64,000 nucleotides of DNA, from the NCBI GenBank assembly GCA_963665865.2, contig CAXXWF010000001.1, positions 2,356,001 through 2,420,000 of the forward strand, written 5' to 3'. A program made the translations under genes and the position numbers. This document shows, piece after piece, positions 16,261 to 23,946 of the stretch (position 1 is the stretch's first letter; the number at the start of each line of letters is the position of its first letter). The notes under the pieces are model-generated. The model worked only from the letters and a program-made list of their open reading frames with translations, was not told the origin of the DNA and did no database searches. The DNA is from PHAA01 sp963665865 (lineage in GTDB: Bacteria; Bacillota; Syntrophomonadia; Syntrophomonadales; Syntrophomonadaceae).

Positions 16261-16406
16261 ACCAAGTTATGGTTTCCTGAATTTCGAGATTGCTAATGGC
16301 CAAATTAGACATAATATCATGTAACATCATTTTTTATCGGCATGGGACGCCATTATCATCTACCATATCACTGTATAAAATGCCGCAGGATTTCTCTGGA
16401 TATATC

Positions 16407-16435
16407 AAAAAGCAGGTAATTAAACCTGCTTTTTA
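16407..16435. terminator. Bidirectional terminator between kinase and C1 peptidase genes
   Basis: Stem AAAAAGCAGGT/ACCTGCTTTTT with A/T runs on both sides, between convergent genes. Confidence 0.9.
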
Positions 16436-16470
16436 TATCGCCTCGCTTTAATATAATTATTTTTGCAGTA

Positions 16471-17310
16471 TCACTTTTTTCTCTTCTTTGAAGGTCTTAC
16501 CCTATTTTTTCTGTGAGTTTTTTTATGCTTGGGCAGTACCAACGTAGGATTAGGAATGGGGCTATTCGTAATGGCATTTAAATCTGCTTGTAATTGTGCT
16601 AAATTAAATCCTTCCGGGCTCACTCCCTGCCCATTTAAAAATTCCTGGCTTAAAATTGCCCAAGCTTCATCGCAGTAAGTTGTAAAGAAATTATAATCCA
16701 TCTTCTGAATTTTGCCCCAGGTTACACAATAGATATAATCTGAGTCATATCCAATGCAGCTTACATAATGACCTCCTTCAATGCGAGATCCTTTCACTAC
16801 CGTCCAAGGTTGACCCACATTAAACTGATTCATAGCTGATTGCGGAAATAGAATACCTATGCCAATTGCATTAAATAGATATATGGCTTCTAATATTTCA
16901 TCAATATTGTTTTGATCTAATTGTAAAAAAGCTCCGGTTTTATGACGCAAATATTTGCTATCAATTATTCCGGTTTTCTTTCTATAAAGTAACGCTTCTC
17001 TCACAAGTGTTCCCTGGTCAGTATTAGGGTCATTGGGATTATACCCGGTTATAGCGCTATAATCACTAATTGCATTAGCATCAGTAAATGCCGCCGGGTT
17101 ACCGCCTTCCGCGGTCCAAAGCATAGTTTCATGACAACTGCCCGCCACAACACAATCTCCTACTGTATCATTACCTAACATACCCCAATTAGATATCAAG
17201 TTTTGATGACCAAAAACTTTGGGGCGGGAAGGCAAGGTCGTGGCAATCGCATAATTCCTAAATATTAAATCCCTCTTATCTTCTATAAATGGTTTTTTAC
17301 CTAACTTCAT
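16471..17310 (-). CDS. Papain-like (C1-type) cysteine peptidase family protein
   Basis: A 279-residue protein. GNDTVGDCVVAGSCHE carries C53 and C59; GGHYVSCIGYD carries the probable catalytic H181; W198 follows in CVTWG. This order (Cys near the start of a helix, His in a GGH-hydrophobic context, downstream aromatic-Gly) is that of papain-fold enzymes. There is no propeptide or signal peptide, and the tail is very basic (Lys/Arg-rich last 19 residues). The ATG at 17310 is chosen because AGGAGG lies eight bases upstream; an overlapping GTG at 17319 touches the ribosome site. Similar proteins occur in phages and clostridia; target unknown. Confidence 0.75.
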   Translation of the reverse strand: MKLGKKPFIEDKRDLIFRNYAIATTLPSRPKVFGHQNLISNWGMLGNDTVGDCVVAGSCHETMLWTAEGGNPAAFTDANAISDYSAITGYNPNDPNTDQGTLVREALLYRKKTGIIDSKYLRHKTGAFLQLDQNNIDEILEAIYLFNAIGIGILFPQSAMNQFNVGQPWTVVKGSRIEGGHYVSCIGYDSDYIYCVTWGKIQKMDYNFFTTYCDEAWAILSQEFLNGQGVSPEGFNLAQLQADLNAITNSPIPNPTLVLPKHKKTHRKNRVRPSKKRKK

Positions 17311-17412
17311 AACTCGCACCTCCTATGTTAATCAATATATGGGACTGACCGTGCTTTTGTGCTTTTGGCTCCATCCCCTGCCCCAGCATCCCAAACAGCA
17401 AACTTGCGCAGC

Positions 17413-17454
17413 AAAAAACCACTTCATCATTTTCCTTGGAAAAAAATAAAGTGG
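17413..17454 (-). terminator. Terminator of yqeY-aroK
   Basis: Stem CCACTT/AAGTGG extended by inner TTTCC/GGAAA pairing, followed on the minus strand by TTTTTT. It is similar in sequence to the terminator at 18708-18748, so the two flank the aroK-yqeY unit as near-direct repeats. Confidence 0.8.
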
Positions 17455-17583
17455 TCAGGCCTATTTCATCAGTTAGTTATTCTGTGCGGGTCTATTTTGT
17501 TTTGGGTTAACCACTCCCTACCCGCGGGGAGCGTTGACTGTTGGCATAACAAGCAGGCAAGTCAATTCATCAGCTCTTGCATA

Positions 17584-18090
17584 TTAATCGCCATGACTAT
17601 CTTGTACTTTCTCTATAATTTCACTAACACAATCCTCTATATTCTTATTTGAGCAATCTACAGTTTTATCAGCATATTTCATATATAAGGGAACTCTTTC
17701 TTCATATATATCTTTAAGACTATTTCCTTTCTTTATTACAATACCTCTGGTTTTTATGTTTTTCAGCCTTTTGTCAATTTCTCCATATGGAACATGTAAA
17801 TAAAACATCTGTCCACCTTGTTTGAGGACATTTATAGCTTTTTGTGAAAAAATTATGCTTCCTCCTGTAGCTATAACGCAGTTTTGCAATTTTAAATCAG
17901 ATACAACTCTTTCCTCAATTTTCATAAAATTATCGATGCCGTCATTATCAATTATATTTTGTAACAGCCTGCCTTCATGTTGTTGTATAACAATATCTGT
18001 ATCCACATAATCCATCCCTAAAGCTTTTGCAAGTAAGACACCTAAAGTGCTTTTACCTGCTCCAGGCATACCAATAAGAACTATATTCAT
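17584..18090 (-). CDS. aroK: Shikimate kinase
   Basis: A 168-residue P-loop kinase that phosphorylates shikimate at the 3-OH in the chorismate pathway. The Walker A is GMPGAGKST (7-15), the shikimate-binding aspartate lies in MDYVDTDIVI, and VIATGGSIIF supplies the GG substrate motif. The LID region is slightly unusual: the arginines lie in DKRLKNIKTRG and YEERVPLY. AAAGG precedes the ATG, 11 bases after the yqeY stop, so the two are one operon. No other aromatic-pathway genes lie nearby, which is a scattered arrangement. Confidence 0.88.
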   Translation of the reverse strand: MNIVLIGMPGAGKSTLGVLLAKALGMDYVDTDIVIQQHEGRLLQNIIDNDGIDNFMKIEERVVSDLKLQNCVIATGGSIIFSQKAINVLKQGGQMFYLHVPYGEIDKRLKNIKTRGIVIKKGNSLKDIYEERVPLYMKYADKTVDCSNKNIEDCVSEIIEKVQDSHGD

Positions 18091-18101
18091 ATTAGTTACC
18101 T

Positions 18102-18545
18102 TTATCCTTTGCTTAATATAGCTTTAACACATGCAGACACCCTACTCATTTCAACCTTGCCAGCAACTTTAGGAGTTACAGCTTTCATAATTGTACCCAT
18201 ATTTATTTGTTCTTTGGCGGTATTCGAAATTACTTCACTGACTATAATTGCCAGTTCTTCATCGGTTAATTGTTTAGGTAGGTAAAATTGATAAAAAGCA
18301 ATTCTCTTTTCCAGAGAATCGATATTTTCTTTATCTGCCCTCTTCTGGAAAGCCTCGAGAGTCTCCTTATCTTGCTTAATAAGCCTATTAATAATAGCTA
18401 CAAACTTTGCATCAGTTAGTTTATCTAATTTTTCAGCCTTTTCAGTTGCAGTAATCTCAGACCATGCTAAAGTTAACGCAGATAATAATTCTTTGTTCTT
18501 ATCTTTTCTGGCACTAATCATATCGCTATATAACTTGTCCCTCAT
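18102..18545 (-). CDS. yqeY: YqeY/GatB-tail domain protein
   Basis: A 147-residue helical protein of the YqeY family, which resembles the C-terminal tRNA-binding tail of GatB amidotransferases. Typical features are the start MRDKLYSDMISARKDKNKE-LLSALTLAWSEI, the central IAFYQFYLPKQLTDEELA, and the MGTIMKAVTPKVAGKVEMSRVSACVKAIL ending. The biochemical role is not well established; a link with tRNA or amidation is proposed from homology. It lies directly upstream of aroK in the same operon. Confidence 0.9.
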   Translation of the reverse strand: MRDKLYSDMISARKDKNKELLSALTLAWSEITATEKAEKLDKLTDAKFVAIINRLIKQDKETLEAFQKRADKENIDSLEKRIAFYQFYLPKQLTDEELAIIVSEVISNTAKEQINMGTIMKAVTPKVAGKVEMSRVSACVKAILSKG

Positions 18546-18835
18546 ATATTTTTCTCTCCTTATTTTTGTTCTGTTTTAGTAATAGTATGGCATTGCCTTA
18601 AGAAATCATAACATATTATGGTAATTAATATTATTTCAAAGCAGGTTATTGGGGTAATTGGGTGAACTTTATTTTTTTTGAAATCCTGATTTCCATACTT
18701 TAACAACAAAAAACCACTCCTTCTTTTTCTTTAGAAAAAATGAAGTGGTCCATATCTCTGAGAATTGTGGTCTTGAAAAGCCACTATGTTATTTAGGCTC
18801 TTAAAAACCCTCTCAAATGCCATATTTAAAGTAAA
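18546..18835. other. Intergenic region between yqeY and tRNA-Pro
   Basis: AT-rich; contains the tRNA-Pro terminator (18708-18748) and presumably the yqeY promoter. Nothing else recognised. Confidence 0.5.
18708..18748 (-). terminator. Terminator of tRNA-Pro
   Basis: Stem CCACT/AGTGG with inner TTTTTCT/AGAAAAA pairing and a minus-strand T-run; a sequence relative of the terminator at 17413-17454. Confidence 0.75.
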
Positions 18836-18913
18836 TGGTCGGAGTGACTGGATTTGAACCAGCGGCCTCTACGTCCCCAACGTAGCGCTCATACCAAACT
18901 GAGCTACACCCCG
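18836..18913 (-). tRNA. tRNA-Pro (anticodon GGG)
   Basis: A 78-nt cloverleaf with acceptor CGGGGTG/CACTCCG, anticodon stem CTACG/CGTAG around TTGGGGA (anticodon GGG), T-loop GGTTCAAATCC and CCA end. Confidence 0.95.
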
Positions 18914-19045
18914 ACGCAAGGAATATTCTATAACAGAATACTTTTTTAGTCAACCTCATCCAACCTCGATGTCATCCAACCTCGAACTGCAATTTAAATA
19001 GCCCTCCTGTTCCCCCGCTGCATCAAACTCCCCTGCCTCATCCTC

Positions 19046-19074
19046 TTGATAATACGCAAACATTATTCTATAAT
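19046..19074 (+). promoter_or_regulatory. Promoter of the DUF2087 regulator gene
   Basis: TTGATA (19046-19051), 17-bp spacer, TATAAT (19069-19074); near-consensus vegetative promoter giving a leader of about 35 nt. Confidence 0.8.
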
Positions 19075-19114
19075 GTCTATAGTTCAATCAACTTTTTAAA
19101 GGTTGTGTTTATAT

Positions 19115-19867
19115 ATGGATATCTCAGAACTGTTTTGGAATGCTTCCCTGGAAGAACTAAAATCGGGGTATATCGAAACTGATCATCATTATATATGTCT
19201 GTTGTGCGGCAAGTATTTTGAAAAGGGAATTATTTACCCCGAGGACGGAGTAATGTATGAATCGGCACGGTATGTCCGTGTTCATATTGAGAAAACGCAT
19301 CACTCGGTGTTTGACTATCTGATCCAAATGGATAAAAAGCTGACCGGTCTTACTGACCATCAGAAAAGCCTTCTGCTGCTTTTCTACCAAGGTAAAAGCG
19401 ACAAAGAAGTTCAGGAAGAATTGGGAATCGGGAGTGCTTCTACCATACGCAATCACCGTTTTATACTAAAGGAGAAAGAACGTCAGGCTAAAGTCCTTTT
19501 AGCTATGATGGAGCTCTTGAAAGAACGGGATTCACATGCGCCAGCCTTTGTAAATGTACATAAAACTGCCAGTATGATAGATGACCGTTATAATGTGACC
19601 CTGGAGGAAAATGAAGCTATACTAACCAAATACTTTCCTAATGGTATAAAAGGCCCCCTGAAGGCCTTTGCCAAAAAGGAAAAGCATAAGCTGGTAGTTT
19701 TGCGCGAGATTGCTAAACGTTTTGATTTTGAACGCAAATACGCCGAGAAGGAAGTCAATCAGATTTTGAAATCTGCCTATGATGATTATGCTACCTTAAG
19801 AAGATATTTAATTGAATATGGCTTTCTGGATAGGAAGCCTGATGGCAGCCAATATTGGCTAAAGTAG
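19115..19867 (+). CDS. HTH/DUF2087 transcriptional regulator with N-terminal zinc-finger-like motif
   Basis: A 250-residue protein in three parts. Residues 15-65 carry a C2H2-like pattern (ICLLCGKYF ... VHIEKTHH), probably a zinc site. Residues 70-120 form a LuxR-like helix-turn-helix (LTDHQKSLLLLFYQGKSDKEVQEELGI-STIRNHRF). The C-terminal DUF2087 domain holds ILTKYFPNGIKGPLKAFAKKEKHKLVVLREIAKRF and the ending YGFLDRKPDGSQYWLK. It is probably a DNA-binding regulator of unknown signal. The ATG at 19115 lies 12 bases after AAAGG; the upstream TTG at 19103 abuts it. A GIY-YIG gene follows after 19 bases, likely cotranscribed, a pairing also known for DUF2087 proteins elsewhere. Confidence 0.85.
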   Translation: MDISELFWNASLEELKSGYIETDHHYICLLCGKYFEKGIIYPEDGVMYESARYVRVHIEKTHHSVFDYLIQMDKKLTGLTDHQKSLLLLFYQGKSDKEVQEELGIGSASTIRNHRFILKEKERQAKVLLAMMELLKERDSHAPAFVNVHKTASMIDDRYNVTLEENEAILTKYFPNGIKGPLKAFAKKEKHKLVVLREIAKRFDFERKYAEKEVNQILKSAYDDYATLRRYLIEYGFLDRKPDGSQYWLK

Positions 19868-19886
19868 TGATTAGGGAGGAAATTTT

Positions 19887-20234
19887 ATGGACATGGATAG
19901 AAAAAGATTATTAAAAGAGCAGTATAAGGAAATTAAAATAGAAGCGGGAATCTACCAAATCAGGAATATTCATAACCAGAAGGTCTACGTGGATAGCACC
20001 AGGAACCTTAAGACTTTGAATGGTAAAAGATTTGGCCTAAAAACGGGCGTCTCTTTTATTGATAATCTGCAAAAAGAATTGACCGAATTCGGCAGCGAAG
20101 CTTTTGTGATTGAAGTATTGGAAGTCCTAGAAAAGAAAGAGGATCCATATTTTGATGAGAAAGATGCCTTGAAAAAGTTAAAGGCTAAATGGCTTGAAAA
20201 ACTCCAGCCATTTGGCGATCGTGGTTACAATTGA
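19887..20234 (+). CDS. GIY-YIG nuclease-family protein
   Basis: A 115-residue protein with the GIY-YIG fold signature AGIYQIRNIHNQKVYVDSTRN near residue 20; the second element is VYV instead of YIG. Downstream SFIDNLQKELTEFGSEAFVIEVLE and 'AKWLEKLQPFGDRGYN' match the small clostridial GIY-YIG group. The usual catalytic arginine/glutamate pair is not obvious, so nuclease activity is uncertain and the protein may only bind nucleic acid. GGGAGG precedes the ATG. It lies directly downstream of the DUF2087 regulator and is probably in its operon. Confidence 0.75.
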   Translation: MDMDRKRLLKEQYKEIKIEAGIYQIRNIHNQKVYVDSTRNLKTLNGKRFGLKTGVSFIDNLQKELTEFGSEAFVIEVLEVLEKKEDPYFDEKDALKKLKAKWLEKLQPFGDRGYN

Positions 20235-20443
20235 AAAGGAACCAGCCAGCCATGAGAACGCGAAGGTTTTATCAAGAATAATGTATACCTGCCTATTTGC
20301 TATTGAAACTACAGGCAGAGCTATATATAATTACTTTCATAAACTAAACCGTCGGCAAAGTGGCCTCCCGAAATTCTCTCGGGGGGCTTATTATATTAAT
20401 TAGACGTTTGGATAGACATTTTCATACGTTGACTGGTGATGGC

Positions 20444-20480
20444 GCCCTGGACTCAATATAGGTTCGGGGCTTTATTTTTT
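20444..20480 (+). terminator. Terminator upstream of the nif cluster
   Basis: Stem GCCCTGGAC/GTTCGGGGC (with G-T pairs; 20444-20452 with 20462-20470) followed by TTTATTTTTT. It should end the DUF2087/GIY-YIG transcript. Confidence 0.7.
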
Positions 20481-20644
20481 CAAGGTCATAGAGTAGCGGC
20501 ACTCTTAGGAATAAATCCTGACAGCGCCCTTCTTATATTAACAGGCAATCAGCTCGTTTTTTCAATACTACAAGAACAGGAGGTAGTTTTATAGGTTTTA
20601 TTATTACTTTTTGAATTCGCATCTAATAAAAGGATTTTGGCAAT

Positions 20645-20675
20645 GGTGCCTTCATTGGACGGATGAAAGGCACCT
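20645..20675 (+). promoter_or_regulatory. Leader hairpin of nifH (relative of the nifK-nifE hairpin)
   Basis: Stem GGTGCCTT/AAGGCACC extended by CAT/ATG, loop TGGACGG, followed by TTTTAATATT and then the nifH GGGAGG. It aligns without gaps to the hairpin at 25370-25396, with base changes that keep the stem. It may be an attenuator, an mRNA stabiliser or a processing site. Confidence 0.6.
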
Positions 20676-20701
20676 TTTAATATTTGAAGGGAGGAATAAT
20701 C

Positions 20702-21523
20702 ATGAGACAGGTAGCCATTTATGGAAAAGGTGGTATCGGCAAATCTACCACAACCCAGAATTTAACCTCCGGCCTCGGAGAAATGGGAAAAAAGGTTATG
20801 ATTATAGGCTGCGACCCGAAGGGAGATTCAACCAGACTTGTTTTAGGCGGTTTGTCACAAAAGAGTGTGCTGGATACCCTGCGTGAAGAGGGTGAAGAGG
20901 TCGAACTCGATACTATTCTTAAAACAGGTGCCTTCGGAATCCGATGTGTTGAGTCCGGAGGGCCGGAGCCCGGTGTGGGATGCGCCGGCAGAGGTATCAT
21001 TACATCTATTAACATGCTGGAGAGTCTTGGTGCATATACGGATGATTTGGATTATGTTTTCTATGATGTTTTGGGAGACGTTGTTTGTGGTGGATTTGCT
21101 ATGCCGATCAGAGAAGGCAAGGCCAAAGAGATCTATATTGTAGCCAGTGGCGAGTTGATGGCTTTATATGCCGCCAACAATATTGCCAAAGGTGTTTTAA
21201 AATTTGCCAATACCGGTGGATGCCGTTTAGGCGGCATTATCTGCAACAGTAGGAATGTTGATGGAGAACGGGATCTTTTGGAGCATTTTGCCAAGGAATT
21301 AGGGAGTCAGTTAATCTATTTTGTACCGCGTGACAATCTGGTACAACGGGCTGAAATAAACAAAAAGACGGTAATCGAGTTCGCCCCGGATGAAAATCAG
21401 GCTAATGAGTATCGAGGCCTGGCCAATGCGATTGATTGCAATAATATGTTTGTTATTCCCAAACCCATGGAGCAGGATAGACTTGAAGAATTAATGATGA
21501 AATACGGTTTCTTAGGAATTTAG
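20702..21523 (+). CDS. nifH: Nitrogenase iron protein NifH
   Basis: A 273-residue dinitrogenase reductase, an ATP-dependent dimer that passes electrons to the MoFe protein and also serves in cofactor maturation. It has the P-loop GKGGIGKST (9-17), C94 in GVGCAGRGI and C129 in DVVCGGF, which bridge the subunits through one [4Fe-4S] cluster, and R97, the residue that DRAT ADP-ribosylates in other bacteria. Length is normal. GGGAGG precedes the ATG at 20702; an in-frame TTG at 20684 has no ribosome site. It heads the nif cluster and follows a leader hairpin. nifI1 and nifI2 downstream suggest post-translational control by nitrogen status. Confidence 0.97.
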   Translation: MRQVAIYGKGGIGKSTTTQNLTSGLGEMGKKVMIIGCDPKGDSTRLVLGGLSQKSVLDTLREEGEEVELDTILKTGAFGIRCVESGGPEPGVGCAGRGIITSINMLESLGAYTDDLDYVFYDVLGDVVCGGFAMPIREGKAKEIYIVASGELMALYAANNIAKGVLKFANTGGCRLGGIICNSRNVDGERDLLEHFAKELGSQLIYFVPRDNLVQRAEINKKTVIEFAPDENQANEYRGLANAIDCNNMFVIPKPMEQDRLEELMMKYGFLGI

Positions 21524-21598
21524 TCGTTTAGCAGGCACGGGACGGTTTCTTTTGCCCATCAAGAGTTTCAATTTATTAGATGATTGGAGGAATTATTT

Positions 21599-21925
21599 AT
21601 GTTAATGATCAGGGCCATTATTAGACCCGATAAAGTTGGTGTCGTTTTATCAGAATTAAGCGATGGCGGTTTTCCAGCTGTTACAAAAATGGATGTAATG
21701 GGAAGAGGCAAACAGAAGGGCGTTAAGGTCGGCGATGTATTTTATGATGAAATCCCCAAAGAAATGTTAATGATGGTAGTGAATGATGAAGATAAGGATG
21801 ATGTTGTAAGAATAATTATAAAGAATGCCAAAACCGGGCAAAAAGCGGCATTTGGTGACGGCAAAATCTTTGTCAGCCCGGTCCTGGAAGCCTATACCAT
21901 AAGCTCCGGGGACAATCAGCTTTAG
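21599..21925 (+). CDS. nifI1: Nitrogenase-associated PII-like protein NifI1
   Basis: A 108-residue PII-family protein. The PII fold is seen in MLMIRAIIRPDKVGVVLSELSDGGFPAVTKMDVMGRGKQKG, the T-loop region around VFYDEIPKEMLMMVV, and the C-terminal TGQKAAFGDGKIFVSPV. In methanogens NifI1 and NifI2 form a complex that binds the MoFe protein and blocks it when 2-oxoglutarate is low, switching off nitrogen fixation after ammonium addition. The T-loop lacks the GlnB/GlnK uridylylation context, consistent with this family. GGAGG lies eight bases before the ATG. It lies between nifH and nifI2. Confidence 0.93.
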   Translation: MLMIRAIIRPDKVGVVLSELSDGGFPAVTKMDVMGRGKQKGVKVGDVFYDEIPKEMLMMVVNDEDKDDVVRIIIKNAKTGQKAAFGDGKIFVSPVLEAYTISSGDNQL

Positions 21926-21940
21926 ATGGGAGGATCTGTA

Positions 21941-22324
21941 ATGACAGAAGTAATGGCAATAATTCGTATGGATATGATTAGCAAAACCAAGGAGGCTCTG
22001 TTAAAATCCAATTTCCCTGCCCTGAACTGCATGAAGGTTTTGGGCCGAGGTAAGAAAAAAGTGGATTTTTCGCTTATTGAGAATATGATATCCGGTAATG
22101 ACTTTACTTCCCCTACCATTGCTGAAGCGTTCTCAGAAGGTCACCGGCTCATTCCGAAAAGATTGTTATCAATTGTGGTAAAGGATAATGAGGTTAAAGC
22201 CTTGGTTGATGTTTTAATTGCAGTAAATCAAAAAGGCAGCCCCGGTGACGGGAAAATATTTGTATTGCCGGTAATTGATGCTATAAGGGTAAGAACCGGA
22301 GAAGCGGGAGAATTAGCCTTATAG
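21941..22324 (+). CDS. nifI2: Nitrogenase-associated PII-like protein NifI2
   Basis: A 127-residue PII-family protein, longer than NifI1 as usual, with MAIIRMDMISKTKEALLKSNFPALNCMKVLGRGKKK, a longer T-loop region (about 40-75), LIPKRLLSIVV and GSPGDGKIFVLPVIDAIRVRTGE. It should act with NifI1 as the ammonium-responsive switch on nitrogenase. The start at 21941 is chosen over an ATG at 21926 because GGGAGG lies between them. Fifteen bases separate it from nifI1. Confidence 0.93.
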   Translation: MTEVMAIIRMDMISKTKEALLKSNFPALNCMKVLGRGKKKVDFSLIENMISGNDFTSPTIAEAFSEGHRLIPKRLLSIVVKDNEVKALVDVLIAVNQKGSPGDGKIFVLPVIDAIRVRTGEAGELAL

Positions 22325-22344
22325 GAAGGGATGTGTGTTTAGAC

Positions 22345-23946
22345 ATGAAGGACATAGTAAGTAGAATTGTTGATAAATACCCGGCCAGTGTCTTTAAAAA
22401 TAGAAAAGATCATATTTTGCTGGTAGATCATGACAGTGAAAATCCCCAAACCATTACCGCCAACACCAGGACAATTCCGGGGATAATTACCAGCCGAGGC
22501 TGCTGTTATGCCGGGTGCAAGGGTGTTGTCATCGGCCCTTTAAAGGATGCGGTCATTATCACCCATGGCCCCATCGGTTGTGGGTATTACAGCTGGGGAA
22601 CCAGGCGCAACAAAGCCCGCTTAGATGAGGGAGAAACTGATAATTTTCTAAACTATTGTTTCTCTACTGACTTACAAGAGGGGGACATTGTCTTCGGCGG
22701 AGAAAAGAAATTAAGACAAGCAATAACTGAAGTTGTAGAAATATTTAGTCCCAAGAATATTATGATATGTTCAACCTGTCCGGTAGGACTGATTGGCGAT
22801 GATATCAGTGCTGTTGCCAGCTGGGCAGAATCAACGTATGGCATTAAGGTTTTGGCTTTCAGTTGTGAAGGATACAAAGGAGTAACCCAGTCCGCCGGTC
22901 ATCATATCGGCAATAACCAATTGATCAAACATGTAATCGGCACCGGCGATGCGGTTGTGGGTAAGTATTCGATCAATCTTCTGGGCGAATATAATATTGG
23001 CGGTGATTCATGGGAAATAGAGCGGATTCTGACCAAAATCGGTTATGAAATCGTTTCGGTTATGACTGGCAATGGTTCGGTGGAAAAGATCAAAAATGCC
23101 CATAAAGCTAATCTAAATCTGGTGCAATGTTATCGCTCCATTAACTATATCGCTGAAATGGTTCACACCAAATACGGCACCGATTGGCTTAAAGTAAACT
23201 TTATTGGCATCAACGGAATCATCGATTCACTAAGAGATTTAGCTAAGTACTTTGATGATCCCGCATTGATAGCCAGGACCGAAACAGTTATTGCGGACGA
23301 ACTGGCAGAAGTAATACCAATCATTGAACAATACCGCAAGCGCTGCGAGGGCAAAACGGCTGCCCTGTATGTAGGAGGTGCCCGCGCACTTCACTATCAA
23401 AACCTATTTGAAGACCTAGGTATGGAAACTATATTGGCTGGTTTCGAATTTGGACATCGGGATGACTACGAAGGCAGTGAAGTTATCCCTTTTATCAAAG
23501 TGGATGCTGACAGTAAAAACATTGAAGAGCTGCATCTTGCGCCTGATGTGGAGCACTACCGCCTAGTTCTTTCCCGCGAAAAGTATGAACAACTTAAGAG
23601 CCAGATACCCCTCAATTATTTTGGTGGAATGATCAAGGCCATGAAAAATAACAGCGTAGTAATTGATGACATTAACCATTATGAGATAGACGAGTTCATG
23701 AAAATATTAAAACCAGATATATTTTGTGCGGGTATCAAAGAGAAATATCAGGTTCATAAAACCGGAGTTTTTTCCAAACAACTGCACTCCTATGATTACA
23801 CTGGTCCCTATGCCGGTTTCAAAGGGGCTGCTACTTTTGCCCGAGATATTGCCATGGGTTTAACGGCGCCGGTGTGGAATTTGGTGCAGCCTCCCTGGAA
23901 GACCGAGCCGATGCTCGAAGGCAGCTATATTAAGGAGGTGGTTTAG
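22345..23946 (+). CDS. nifD: Nitrogenase MoFe protein alpha chain NifD
   Basis: A 533-residue subunit of dinitrogenase. P-cluster cysteines lie in SRGCCYAGCKG (C53/C54, C58), HGPIGCGYY (C79) and CSTCPVGLIGDD (C145). FeMo-cofactor ligands are C262 in LVQCYRSINY and H481 in LHSYDYTGPYAGF; H186 in TQSAGHHIGN matches the catalytic His195 of Azotobacter. An insertion of about 50 residues around 375-430 is typical of clostridial (group II/III) NifD and explains the length. No AnfG/VnfG delta-subunit gene is present, so this is a Mo enzyme. Start: ATG 22345 with GGAAGGG 14 bases upstream; a GTG at 22333 is the alternative. nifK follows directly. Confidence 0.96.
   Translation: MKDIVSRIVDKYPASVFKNRKDHILLVDHDSENPQTITANTRTIPGIITSRGCCYAGCKGVVIGPLKDAVIITHGPIGCGYYSWGTRRNKARLDEGETDNFLNYCFSTDLQEGDIVFGGEKKLRQAITEVVEIFSPKNIMICSTCPVGLIGDDISAVASWAESTYGIKVLAFSCEGYKGVTQSAGHHIGNNQLIKHVIGTGDAVVGKYSINLLGEYNIGGDSWEIERILTKIGYEIVSVMTGNGSVEKIKNAHKANLNLVQCYRSINYIAEMVHTKYGTDWLKVNFIGINGIIDSLRDLAKYFDDPALIARTETVIADELAEVIPIIEQYRKRCEGKTAALYVGGARALHYQNLFEDLGMETILAGFEFGHRDDYEGSEVIPFIKVDADSKNIEELHLAPDVEHYRLVLSREKYEQLKSQIPLNYFGGMIKAMKNNSVVIDDINHYEIDEFMKILKPDIFCAGIKEKYQVHKTGVFSKQLHSYDYTGPYAGFKGAATFARDIAMGLTAPVWNLVQPPWKTEPMLEGSYIKEVV

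Larger units (their letters stand above)
20235..20701. other. nifH upstream region
   Basis: 467 bases holding a weak hairpin at about 20357-20385, a terminator at 20444-20480, and the leader hairpin at 20645-20675. No sigma-54 -24/-12 element was found, as expected for a clostridial nif cluster. The nifH promoter was not located with confidence. Confidence 0.5.

Noticed and set aside
20481..20701. Sigma-54 promoter for nifH
   Set aside because: No TGGCAC-N5-TTGCA-like -24/-12 element was found; the nearest GGCAC lacks the GC at the correct spacing.
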